A stretch of DNA of 64,000 nt from Cristatella mucedo (Eukaryota > Bryozoa > Phylactolaemata > Cristatellidae). A program made the position numbers and the translations under genes. The notes below the pieces were generated by a model. It made no database searches. It was not told where the DNA came from and was given only the letters and a program-made list of their open reading frames with translations. The stretch is from NCBI GenBank assembly GCA_009760855.2, contig WPIO01000085.1, positions 1,453,501 through 1,517,500 of the forward strand. Reading direction: 5' to 3'. Below, in pieces: positions 44,163 through 53,767 of this stretch. Positions within the stretch are counted from its first letter, which is position 1; the number at the start of each line of letters is the position of its first letter.

Positions 44163-45026
44163 ACAATTTCTAAAACAACAATTATTTGTTGTGAACTAAA
44201 ATCTAATAAATTTAGATTCTGATCAGTATCACTTATTACTATATTAGAAATTTAATCTCCAACAATGTTATGATATTAAATAGTATTTGGTTCATATATC
44301 ATTTGTTCCCAAGGATATGAATTGTAAGCAATACTTCTTAGTACATGTGTTTCATCTCCATTTATATAACTTGTTACACTAGTAACTAAATTACAATTTG
44401 CAAGTATTAAATTTATTGCTGAAACATCAACTTCGCTTTCAGCGGCAAATTGAACATTAGGTGTACAAACAACAGGAGTAGTATTAGGATACATTGTTGA
44501 AAATTTGGATCTGTTGTATAAGCAGGACTAGTAAAACCAAGTATACTAGAAATAGTAGACTTACTAGCAAGAAATGTCCAACCAACAGTCATAGTAACCC
44601 AAAAATTAGCAGTAGCAGTATCAACATCTAAAATAAACTTATCAGTTGTAGCTCCAGATTGTGTAATTGAATTGTTAATCATATTTGCAATACCAGTGTT
44701 CATATCATAGGTAATAGCAGTATACATTCCAGGTTTAATTGTTATTTGTTTATTCTGATCCTCCTGCTGACCTATAAGTGAAGGTATTATTAGAAGTAGT
44801 TATATTTTTTTATAGAGTTAGTTCCACTGAACTTCTTAAAACATATCTTGAAATTTTCGTTTCCTATTTTAATAGGATCATTTATATGTACTTTGATTGG
44901 GTTAGTTGTTCCAGTTATATTAAATATATATCCATCTTTACCTGCTTGAATATTTTTCTTATATCCTTCAAAACTTTTAAAGAAATCTTGTACAACTTTC
45001 AAAAGTTCACTCATTCTATATATCAT
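44163..45026 (-). pseudogene. jelly-roll-like structural module 1 (capsid candidate)
   Basis: Begins at an ATG at 45026 (or 45014). The N-part has YIFNITGTTNPIKVHINDP and FKKFSGTNSIKKYN. After a frame change come ITIKPGMYTAITYD, MINNSITQ, a VDTATANF block, SISSILGF-like TISSILGFTSP and, after another shift, VSAINLILANCNLV and a C-terminal strand pair ending near 44163. Repeated beta-strand spacing plus PG-Y...IN...LGF resembles penton/minor-capsid-like proteins of Polinton-type viruses, recognised by pattern only. In-frame TAA codons and frameshifts show decay. Confidence 0.5.
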
Positions 45027-45427
45027 ACTAAAGTTTATTTATCTTTGCAACATAAGATTTTGAAACTTTTCTAGACTCTGCAAGAAAATGAACACCAGCA
45101 CCTATTGAAGTTATAACTCCTTTATTTCCAGAATTCAAGTTCAAGTTCACGTAACCACAAATCAATCTTATCAAATGCTTCTTTATCACCACTTACTAAG
45201 AGTGGTGTTACTTCTATTCCTTGACCAACTTTCTCTTCTGGTTTATTATGCTTAAGATAATAAAAAATTATTTCTTCTGTTTGTGCTCTTTTCTTCTTTG
45301 AATATAATTCTGTAAAAATATTGAAAAAAGTTCCGTCGAATCGTTTTTTTTTATTTTTTCCATTAAGATTTTTTATACCATTTCTTACATTTTCAGATAC
45401 TTCGCCTTTAGAAATGAGTTCAATAAG

Positions 45428-46141
45428 AATATAATAATGATAATAATAATAATAATAATGCACCTGATAAAGCGCCCTCAGAGAACTTAATCTCTCTCTA
45501 GGCGCTTTGCATTTGCTGTAAAGTGAAATGCAATTGAATGGTGAGTAAAATCATGCTTGAAAAACAAACGAAATGAATAACATGGTTAGAGGTGACATGC
45601 ACAGGGTCAGCATGCAAATGTGGTTAGTGGCAGCATGCACAGTGTCAGCACGCATAAGCACATCAAAGACGAATCACAGGGACCCACTAAAGGCTGTCCT
45701 AAATAGGTGTGTTTTTAAGTTCCTTTTAAATGTGGTCAGGTCAGGGGATGTTATGACGCAGGTCGGGAGGGAGTTCCAGGCTTTGGGAGCGTATGAACTA
45801 AATGCACGGTCTCCAAAGGATTTAAGGTTTGTACGAGGTATTTGTAGACTTTTGGATTCCGAAAAGCGGGTGGTACGATGCTTGGCCTGATGGGGTAGTA
45901 TATCTGACAGATAGGCTGGAGCCATAGAATGAAGAGACTTAAAAGTGAGCGACAAAACCTTGAAGTCAATCCGTTGTTGAACTGGTAGCCAGTGCAGGTC
46001 GGCGAGAAGTGGAGTAATGTGGCAACTGCGACGCTCACGACAGACAAGCCTAGCTGCCCGAGTTTTGCACAAGCTGCAATCTCCTGATCGCACATGCAGT
46101 AGGCCAGTAAGCAGTGAGTTGCAGAAGTCAAGACGGGATGT
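45428..46141 (-). mobile_element. L2-like LINE inserted in the virus-like element
   Basis: (TTA)n tail, 3' hairpin, 3' untranslated region and RT C-terminal coding sequence on the minus strand (LLADLHWLPVQQRIDFKVL, FGDRAFSSYAPKAWNSLP). 5'-truncated at about 46141. Few differences from the copy at 22136, so a fairly young insertion. Confidence 0.92.
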
Positions 46142-46179
46142 CAATCTCTATCATTAACTACTTTAGGATAAGCATTTGC

Positions 46180-46556
46180 AAGTGGTTCAACTACTTTAGG
46201 AGCATCAAGAAGTGGTCCAACTACTTTAGGAGCATCAAGAAGTGGTCCAACTACTTTAGGAGCATCAAGAGCATCAAGTGGTCCAACTACTTTAGAAGCA
46301 TCAAGAAGTGGTCCAACTACTTTAGGAGCATCAAGAAGTGGTCCAACTACTTTAGGAGCATCAAGAAGTGGTCCAACTACTTTAGGAGCATCAAGAAGTG
46401 GTCCAACTACTTTAGGAGCATCAAGAAGTGGTCCAACTACTTTAGGAGCATCAAGAAGTGGTCCAACTACTTTAGGAGCATCAAGAAGTGGTCCAACTAC
46501 TTTAGGAGCATCAAGAAGTGGTCCAACTACTTTAGGAGCATCAAGTGGTTCATCTA
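46180..46556 (-). repeat. in-frame 30-bp minisatellite
   Basis: About twelve copies of a 30-bp unit encoding DAPKVVGPLL on the minus strand, nearly identical, with one 12-bp short variant around 46270. Uniform units indicate recent homogenisation or slippage. Confidence 0.95.
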
Positions 46557-47249
46557 CTTTCGAATCAGCAATTGCTGATCCATCTCCATTTAATTCCTCT
46601 ATTTCTGCTTTCTCTCTTCTTCGTGTACCCGTTGATGGATTAACATTAAGATAATCAGCAATAAATTTACGAGTTCCTTCACGATATAGCATTTCTTCAT
46701 CATTAGGTGCATTCGTAATTGCACCATTCATTGCATTTGGTGATTTTTCATAAAGTCCTAAGTTAAGTGCTTCAATTGATCTTATCAAAGCTCTTGCGAT
46801 ATCTGGTGTTGATTTTTTTCTATGATTTTTTGCGCTCGATCTAATGCTTTTTTAAATTTCTTTTTTTATATTCTAATACATTTTTTAATCGATCTTTGTA
46901 ATCTAAATTAATATTTTCCATCAAAAGTTTTAGTTTATCTCCACATTCAAACACATCTTCACTTCTCTTCATTTCTATAGCAAGTTTAGAACTGGTTTGT
47001 TTTAGTTTATTAATATCAATTTTTCCTGCATTATCTTTCGATTTTTCTATATCACGCTCATTTAATTCATGTTCTACTCTATCTCTTGCAATCATTTCTG
47101 ATTCAATTCTTTGTATTTATTGACCATTATCAAATATAGAAGCAACACGTAATTCTTTCAAGTTTCTAAGTTTATTTTGTGAATCAGTTGCTTCTTGAAC
47201 ACTTCCTTTATAAGGTTTATTTTTACTTACGTACATCTTTCCATTAATC

Positions 47250-47927
47250 ATTCCTATATACAGTTAAAAATAGTTATTAATTGTTTACCCCAATTATCAA
47301 TTGACCAAAATCTTCCTTCTTATTCAGTTTTAGTTAAATAAATAACACAAGAACAAAATCTATTCCTTGCACATGAATTAACCCATTCTTTGAATTGCTT
47401 CTTTTCTATATCACGACATATGCATCACGAATATACTCAATATCAGTATTTTTTTGTTTAAAGGTTGTAATCATGTTTATATTGTTTCTGATTTCTCGTC
47501 TAGGAATATTAGTAAATCCTTGAGCAAGATAAAATATGTTCAACCCTTTATGTCTACCTCTAGAAAAATAATCTAAAATTTTTGATTGATCTTCTGTCAT
47601 TAAATCATCAGGTACAACAGCTTTTTTACAGTTCTTATACGAGTCAACTTCAGGCATATCATCAATGCCATTAACCCAAACATAAGCAGGATTATCTTTA
47701 GTCATTGACATAAGACCACGATATAACTTTTGGTCTAAACTTGAAGCAATGGTTTTACAAGTATCAAAGTTTAACATTCCATAAAATATCCAATTCATTA
47801 ATAAGTGTGATTTGCCTGTTCCACTTGGTCCAAGAACTAATGCTCTAATAGGTACTTTAGGCAATCGTTTTTTATGTCCAGTATCAACATCTTGTCCAAA
47901 ATTAAAAGCTCTAACTCTTAACGACAT
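47250..47927 (-). pseudogene. FtsK/HerA-type genome-packaging ATPase
   Basis: From an ATG at 47927, 173 codons are open. A Walker A motif LGPSGTGKS lies at about residues 32-40, followed by HLLMNW. SRGRHKGLNIFYLAQGF and RREIRNNINMI match the Walker-B/sensor and Arg-finger part of viral A32/FtsK-HerA-like packaging ATPases. The role in the family is to pump the genome into preformed capsids. A TAG after AYVVI ends the frame; the C-terminal part continues in another frame (FKEWVNSCARNRF, CVIYLTKTE) with a further stop, so the gene is broken near its 3' end. The oppositely oriented zinc-ribbon/protease gene starts 32 bases away. Confidence 0.82.
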
Positions 47928-47958
47928 TTTCTATTTTATTTTCTATATTATTATAGAT

Positions 47959-48689
47959 ATGGATATTTATTGTATGAAGTGTAAACAACCAACAGATACA
48001 ATTCATGAAGAGTATGTTGAAGTAGATAGCACTAAAAGATTAAGAGGAATGGCAAAATGTGTTTGTACTATTTATGGAAGTAAAAATGCAAAGTTTGTTA
48101 AACTAAAGCACGAACCAAGCGGAGAAGGAGTTTTATCACACTGTCAAAGACTTGGAACATGAGTTTTATCGCATGGTAGAAAATTAGGAACAGGATCAAG
48201 TGGTGAAGGTGTTTAATCACATGGTAGAAGAATTGGAACAGGAGTAGAAAACAAGCAACAAATAATTGCTGAACTTAGAAAGACTATTGACAAACTAAAA
48301 CAATGTAAAATCAACACCACTTACAGATCTAGAAACAAAAAATTATGTAAAAGAATTAGATATAAAAAAAACTTTTATAGATGTCTTTGCAAGAGATGAA
48401 CTAACGAAACCACTAGAAAACGAATGCCTTATCTGTAATCTGCAAGAGAATCAGATTTAGCAATCTATCACTGGGTAGCACATAAAAAGAAGGCAAACAA
48501 TGTTTTTACTTTGATTCGTTCGGTGCTCCACCAATGCCAGAAGTAATAAATTATTCTGGCGTTATAACAAGCTTTCAAACCTTTAAACTACAAGGATACG
48601 ATCAAACAGATTGTGGAAAAATATGTCTAATCTTCTTAAAACTAATGAAAGAAACAGATTTTGGAATGACAATGCACTTATTAATTTAA
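47959..48689 (+). pseudogene. zinc ribbon followed by adenain-like cysteine protease
   Basis: The ATG at 47959 begins a short zinc-ribbon-like part (YCMKCKQ ... KCVC), then Gly-rich repeats (GEGVLSH, LGT, GRKLGTG) with TGA at 48160 and TAA soon after. Downstream a shifted frame has PLTDLETKNYVKEL. From 48445 the protease block appears: IYHW (catalytic His candidate), then, after a one-frame shift, FYFDSFGAPP (acidic residue) and Q-x5-DCGKICLIFL (catalytic Cys at about 48615-48640), ending at a TAA at 48689. His, FDSFG, Gln and CG-x-C in this order is the adenain/Ulp1-like capsid-maturation protease signature of adenoviruses and Polintons. It is inactivated by multiple lesions. Ribbon and protease may be one or two genes. 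Confidence 0.72.
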
Positions 48690-48718
48690 TTTAAAAATTT
48701 TATTTTCACTTTATAGAA

Positions 48719-49144
48719 ATGGAAAACAAAACATTTACACTACTTGAAAATTCTTCAGTTGTCATCCCAAAAAGAAAACCAGCTCGTATTCACATTGAAG
48801 AAGAAACTTCTAAAGATTCTAAACCTTACTTTAATTCATGGATATATATCATTGAAGATATGAAACCTGCACTTAAAGATATTGCAGCAAGAGCAAGTAT
48901 GAAACTTGAATTTAGTGGTTATGATATGTTCCAACGATCAACTATTGGAGTAAGATTTGATTTTGGAAGCAAACCAAGTGTAATGTTTGATCAAAAGAAC
49001 AAACGACTAAAATTTAATAGTATTTCAGATGTAATTAAAAAACTCGGTAATGACTTTGCTATTACTGGTATTCTCGATGGAAGTTATATAAATAAAGATA
49101 CTTATTATAATTCTGAAGATAGATTTAAAATTAGATTGAAATAG
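48719..49144 (+). CDS. unknown protein of the virus-like element
   Basis: A 141-residue ORF from an ATG at 48719, 29 bases after the protease stop. Alternating hydrophobic/charged pattern; MKPALKDIAARASMKLEFSGYDMFQRSTIG and a FDFGSKPSVMFDQ segment are the most distinctive parts (each quoted in pieces because no motif is known). After the TAG at 49144 another frame stays coding-like to 49201 (QVKVYNIVERSESNPADY), so the C-end is probably frameshifted. No family was recognised. Low-GC codon use fits its neighbours. Confidence 0.5.
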   Translation: MENKTFTLLENSSVVIPKRKPARIHIEEETSKDSKPYFNSWIYIIEDMKPALKDIAARASMKLEFSGYDMFQRSTIGVRFDFGSKPSVMFDQKNKRLKFNSISDVIKKLGNDFAITGILDGSYINKDTYYNSEDRFKIRLK

Positions 49145-49290
49145 ATCAAGTTAAAGTTTACAATATTGTTGAACGAAGTGAATCCAATCCTGCAGATTAT
49201 TAGATAAAAAATAAAACAGTAAACAAAAGTAGAGAAAACAATAAACAAAACAAAAATTAGGTTTACAATTAATTAATTAATTAAAATTAA

Positions 49291-50063
49291 TTATTTTGAT
49301 ACTTTTTTTCTCGGTATATCTAACATTTTATCAAAGATTCCACGAGCAGTCTTTTTATCTTTTTTTAAACTTGCCGGATTACTTACTTTATCTTTTAGAA
49401 AATCAGTTGCAAATGAATCATTCAACATACCACCAATACCAAGTCCCATAAAACTTTAGCTGCCATAACAGCTGCAACAGTTTTAGCATCTTCTCTAACA
49501 TAAGCAGGCTGTCTAGGATCTAATGCAATACGAGCAGCAGATTGTGCAAGAATCAAATCAGATACATTTCGTATCTCTGTTCGTTTAGGTTCTGACATAG
49601 AACTTGTCTCAGTATAAGTAGTCATGAATAAGTGCTTTATTATCCAAATCATTAACTCCGGTGTAACTTTCATTCATACTTTGAGTAAACTTTGTTCCTG
49701 GATCAGCATAAGAATATTTATTAGTATTATTGAATGATCCTCCAGGAACTTCTTCAGATTTAACACCTGATGGTGGTTTCAAATGCATTTCACGATTGCC
49801 AGTAAGTTTATTTATGAAATCAACAATACCAGAACCAACTTTTCTATTTGCTTTTAGTTGTTTAAGACCAAGATTCAACTGAAGACCAATTCCTTTACTT
49901 CTACATTTTTCTAGTTTGCTTAGTTGAGTCTTTGTGATAAAGATTGAAACACTAAATGACAAATCAGCATGTTTCAATCTTATAGAAATAGATTCAGTGT
50001 ATTTATGTATATGATTTACCTGATGCTCTGACAGAGTTAATATTTTACTTCATCGTAACTCAT
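49291..50063 (-). pseudogene. minor capsid candidate with phospholipase-A2-like segment
   Basis: Starts at an ATG at 50063 (MSYDEVKY), with a TAA soon after. The next frame has EHQVNHIHKYTESISIRL, FITKTQLSKLEKCRSKGIG and QLNLGLKQLKANRKVG, i.e. repeated Lys-rich alpha/beta motifs. The downstream part holds YADPGTK ... NDLDNKALIHDYLY, with the His-Asp pair at 49621-49626. PG before, and HD-x-x-Y after, resembles the parvovirus VP1-type PLA2 site used to breach endosomes, but the calcium-loop glycine is partly lost (YADPG). The C-terminal helix-rich tail continues in a shifted frame to a TAA at 49291. PLA2 function is a pattern-based inference. Confidence 0.5.
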
Positions 50064-50095
50064 TCTATATACATTAAATTATTTTAAAAGAGTTA

Positions 50096-50809
50096 ATGGT
50101 GATATATAGATTGGATGAAGTTTGTACTACTAGAATAGATCAATTTGCTGCTTTTGGAGATATAGTGGTGGAGCTTTTGGCATATAACCCATATACTGGT
50201 GCAAAACTCTGCAGCTAGGCTTGTCTGTCGTGAGCGTCGCAGTTGCCACATTACTCCACTTCTCGCCGACCTGCACTGGTTACCAGTCAAGCAACGGATT
50301 GACTTCAAGGTTTTGTCGCTCACTTTTAGGTCCCTTCATTCTATGGCTCCAGCCTATCTGTCAGATATACTACCCCATCAGGCCAAGCATCGTACCACCC
50401 GCTTTTCGGAATCCAACAGTCTAGAAATACCTCATACAAACCTTAAATTTTTTGGAGACCGTGCATTTAGTTCATATGCTCCCAAAGCCTGGAACTCTCT
50501 CCCGACCTGCGTCAGAACATCCCCTGACCTGACCACATTTAAAAGGAACCTAAAAACACACCTATTTAGGACAGCATTCAGTGGGTCCCTGTGATTCGTC
50601 CTTCACGTGCTTATGCGTGCTGACACTGTGCATGCTGCCACTAACCACATTTGCATGCTGACCCTGTACATGTCACCCCTAACCATGTTATTCATTTCGT
50701 TTGTTTTTTCAAGCATGATTTTACTTACCATTCAATTGCATTTCACGTTACAGCAAATGTAAAGTGCCTAGAGAGAGATTAAGTTCTCTGAGGGCGCTTT
50801 ATCAAGTGA

Positions 50810-50845
<36 letters not shown>

Positions 50846-51338
50846 CTGGGAAATTTGTCTGGACGATTGATAGAACAGGATCTGCACTAGCTGGAAGCGA
50901 GGCTTGTTCAATTGACACTATGGATATGGAATTATTAGAATTAATGGAAAATATTATAAGTCCCACAGAATTGCATGGCTCATTGCTAAAAATGAAATGC
51001 CAATTTTTCAATTGGATCATATTAATGGAGATAAATCTGATAATATAATTTCAAATTTAAGAATTTCAGCTAATTAAGAGAACTGTAGAAATAAAGAAGC
51101 ACGATGTGATAACACTTCAAATTTTATAGGAGTTGGTTTTCATAAAAGAGATAAGAAATGGGAATCATTTATTACAATAGATAACGTTCGACAACATATT
51201 GGTTACTTTAACGATCCTGTTGCTGCTGCCGAAGCAAGAGGTATTATGGCAATACAATTGCATTTGCAATTTGCTAGACTCAACTTTGAATACTTCTTGA
51301 CTGATAAAAACAAATTAGTTAGATATTCAGATTATTAA
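50096..51338 (+). pseudogene. HNH endonuclease with AP2-like domain, LINE-disrupted
   Basis: The ATG at 50096 lies 32 bases from the divergent minor-capsid gene. The N-part ELLAYNPYTG is split by a LINE at 50200-50841 and resumes at YTGKFVWTIDRTG. After a frameshift come SHRIAWLI (first His block), FQLDHINGDKSDN (DH-x-N-G HNH core) and SNLRIS (last block). A TAA then falls before NCRNKEA, and the AP2-like DNA-binding segment NFIGVGFHKRDKKWESFIT, GYFNDPVAAAEARG follows to the stop at 51338. HNH-AP2 proteins are site-specific nicking or cutting enzymes common in phages and large DNA viruses and often act as selfish homing genes. The residues look intact; the reading frame is not. Confidence 0.8.
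50200..50841 (+). mobile_element. L2-like LINE inserted in the HNH gene
   Basis: RT C-terminus, 3' untranslated region, hairpin and (TTA)n tail on the plus strand, flanked by the 8-bp direct repeat TATACTGG (50192-50199, 50842-50849). A clean target-site duplication, so a recent event. Confidence 0.93.
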
Positions 51339-51339
51339 T

Positions 51340-51745
51340 TCTTACACCTCTTCTTCAACTCATCTCTTAATTTGAATATTTCTCTATGTATTTCTTCTTG
51401 ACTTTTACGTTGCGCAAATAAATTCGCTAGCAACATCGCACTCTCCGCTTTACAGTCAACGTTTTCTTGCCACCAACAGTCGAACTCTTAACCTTTTTTA
51501 TGTCTCTTTAAGTCTTGTGAATAATTAACACCACCATTTTCAACCGATTTCTTTCCTTGATAAAGATAGTCCAATATGTTTTTTGACTTCACTATTCTGA
51601 ACTTTATCTGACTAATCAATATCAACACCCTTATCTAGTAATTCTATAATGTTTCTGAAATCTGCAATTGCATTTCTTAATCTTTCACTTTGCAAACTCA
51701 AAGCACTAATTCGTTGCTCATGTTTATTCATAGGTGGAGCTCTCG
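51340..51745 (-). pseudogene. coiled-coil-like unknown protein
   Basis: Minus strand from an ATG near 51733: MNKHEQRISALSLQSERLRN, then IIELLDKGVDID and a stop, then coding-like fragments in other frames (SRKEIG; SQEEIHREIFKLRDELKKR near the 3' end). Heptad-like Leu spacing suggests coiled coils. No family recognised. Confidence 0.4.
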
Positions 51746-52424
51746 CACTATGCATTGTATACTGTTTGTACACATTGTTTCGTCGGCAATTTTCTTTACT
51801 AAACTTGCAACTGCAACTGTTATTGAAACTGCAAGACCTACCGTTCCAATTACAATAGCTATACCAGCAATGATATAGCTGGTAAAGCAGGAAGTATTCC
51901 TCCTCACATTTCTAAGAAAAATTCTTTTTCCATGCAATATGATCAAGTTGTGTTGCATCCCAATTTACTTCTTCACCAAAAACATCAGATGAAAAACTTA
52001 CTGGGATTTTGATACCAATCGCTATCTGCTTTCTCTGCTTCAAGTGGTATTTCATTCATATAATAATATTTTTCATCTGCCGTTGCTTTCCAAAACACTT
52101 ATTTTCATACTTACCAGAAGCAATATCGTCAACAATCTCTTTTACAAACAATCCTAGATCAGCTATTCGTGTAACTCCTGATAGAAAACCACCTAACGCT
52201 TTAGTAACACTTCCAATAGCTTTATACGATTGTAATACTTTTGGAAGTATCTTTGCTATTTTGCTTGAAGCTTTAAATGATAGTTTCATTGCTATTTTTG
52301 GTGCTACTTTTATAACAGCTTTAGCTCCTACTTCAGTTGCAGTTGCAACACCATATACAGCATCTTTGGTTGTACTAGCACCTTCTTTTATATCTTCAGA
52401 AACATTTCCTTCTTCTTTTTTCAT
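51728..52424 (-). pseudogene. hydrophobic minor structural protein candidate
   Basis: The ATG at 52424 starts a 122-residue Ala/Lys/Val-rich segment (KEGASTTKDAVYGVATATEVG, APKIAMKLSFKASSKIAKIL) with amphipathic helices. After frame changes come YYMNEIPLEAEKADSDWY, DVFGEEVNWDATQLDHIAW and then GGILPALPAIS (about 51872-51903), directly after a TGA. A long hydrophobic helix follows (IAGIAIVIGTVGLAVSITVAV). GG followed by a Leu/Pro-rich hydrophobic stretch is reminiscent of adenain-processed core/minor capsid precursors of adeno-like viruses. It may be one or two genes, both broken. Confidence 0.45.
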
Positions 52425-52436
52425 ATATAATAAGTA

Positions 52437-53077
52437 ATGGAAAAATAACTAAGATTATTGGAGTTGTTTATACTGATCTTGATGCAAATAGAAATAAAGT
52501 AAGTAGCTTAGGGTATCCTGTTAATGATGGGGATGCAATAAGATTGGATTATGCTCTCAGTTCAAACGTTGGTGGAAGTATTATTTCTAATGATACTGGT
52601 GAATTAGCGACTGTATCAAGTTTATCAGGATTGCTACCAAAGAGTGGAGCAAAAGCATTGTCACAACTGAGTTGTAAGAATGTTATTGGTATATCAGATA
52701 ATTCTGCTGATGGGACTGTATATAGTGATTCAAGAGCTTATAGAGTTAAAGAATATGGATTATTGAAAAGTATGACACAAGTGTTTCAAGGTAATGCTGC
52801 TGCAAGTATGAATATGGGTGGAAAAATACTATACATTTGAAAGACTCCGATGTTGTAACAAAACAATATGTTGATAATACTAAACAAGTAGGATTTAGAT
52901 ACTTAGGATTGAGTTCTATTACTTATCCTAGTTTATTCAAAATTGATATGTAAGGACTTAATATTACTGCTAATGGTAGTAGTGGATCTGGTTATTCATT
53001 GCAACAAATTACACCAGGTTATATGCCAATTATAGAACAAGGAACAGGAATACACATTGCATATTTGCATAAATAGC
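52437..53077 (+). pseudogene. fibre-like structural protein, copy 2
   Basis: The plus-strand frame is open from about 52440 without an ATG: GKITKIIGVVYTDLDAN, SSLGYPVNDGDAIRLDYAL, a Ser/Gly/Asn-rich middle and SMNMGGK. After a frameshift come LKDSDVVTKQYVDN and a beta-rich end with SLQQITPGYMPIIEQG to a TAG at 53077. NMGG plus VTKQYVDN is the same tail-fibre-type repeat as in the gene at 42454-43406. Two fibre genes near opposite ends of the element are unusual. The start codon is lost. Confidence 0.55.
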
Positions 53078-53116
53078 ATTAATACCAATTATAGTCCAAT
53101 TAGAACCTTTTTATAA

Positions 53117-53710
53117 CTATTCATCTACTCTATTTTTGAAAGCTGCAAATTGACTTCTAATTATTCTATCAATATCTGAAACTCTATTTATTTTTGAATT
53201 TCTTACTCCTGCAAATGGTTGATAATTAAATGCACCACTTTCTGAAGCTAAAACAGGCGAAATAACAAGTGTCATTTTTAAGTCATTCTTGTTGTTAAGT
53301 AATTCTTCAATAACTAATTTCAATTCTGCTCCAATATTATCATATATTAAATCAAAATCAATTTCATTTTTTTCTAATCCAATATATTCATAATCTAAGA
53401 ATTTACCATCCGAAGAAGCTTTTCCTAAAAACCATCCTGTTTCTTGTATTTTCATCAATCTCGTAGCTTCTCTATCGAAAGACCATACATTATCAGTCTT
53501 AACAGTTTTCTTAGCAATAGGATTATCTAATCTTACAACTGTTGGGTTTCTTAAACTTGCAATCATCGCATCTAAACTATCTTTTGAGACAGGATATTTT
53601 GGTAGAAGACCTGTACGTATTCTTACTTCTTCTCTAATACGTCTTGCATGATCGCTAAATTTCCCCCTCTCGCCTCATAAAGTAATCTACGTTTTGAGGC
53701 ATATATAAAG
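53117..53710 (-). pseudogene. unknown protein near the right terminus
   Basis: Minus strand: an ATG at about 53701 is one base out of frame with the main coding stretch, which reads YEARGGKFSDHARRIREEV, then SKDSLDAMIASLRNPTVVRL and on to FKNRVDE and a TAA at 53117. An internal ATG at 53566 gives 149 codons without a break. Basic N-end, acidic middle. No family recognised. Confidence 0.45.
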
Positions 53711-53767
53711 ATAGAAAATTTAATTAATTAAATTATTAATTAATTGTTGATTTTTTTTACTCTAAAT

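Larger units (their letters stand above)
45075..47251 (-). pseudogene. repeat-bearing structural/unknown protein, LINE-interrupted
   Basis: Starts at an ATG at 47251 (MINGKMYVSKNKPYKGSV). It has one in-frame TAA near 47120, a Lys/Glu-rich coiled-coil-like segment (46841-47095), then a shifted frame with NLGLYEKSPNAMNGA and EEMLYREGTRKFIADYL. A twelve-fold decapeptide repeat DAPKVVGPLL follows. After the LINE at 45428-46141 comes a C-terminal part with FFNIFTELYSKKKRAQTEEI and KEAFDKIDLWLRELELEF, ending around 45075. No family was recognised. Its position between the ATPase and capsid modules suggests a virion role. The repeat may form a rod or stalk; this is inference. Confidence 0.5.

Noticed and set aside
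46180-46556. CRISPR-like 30-bp repeats
   Set aside because: Units are contiguous and in frame with a protein; no unique spacers.
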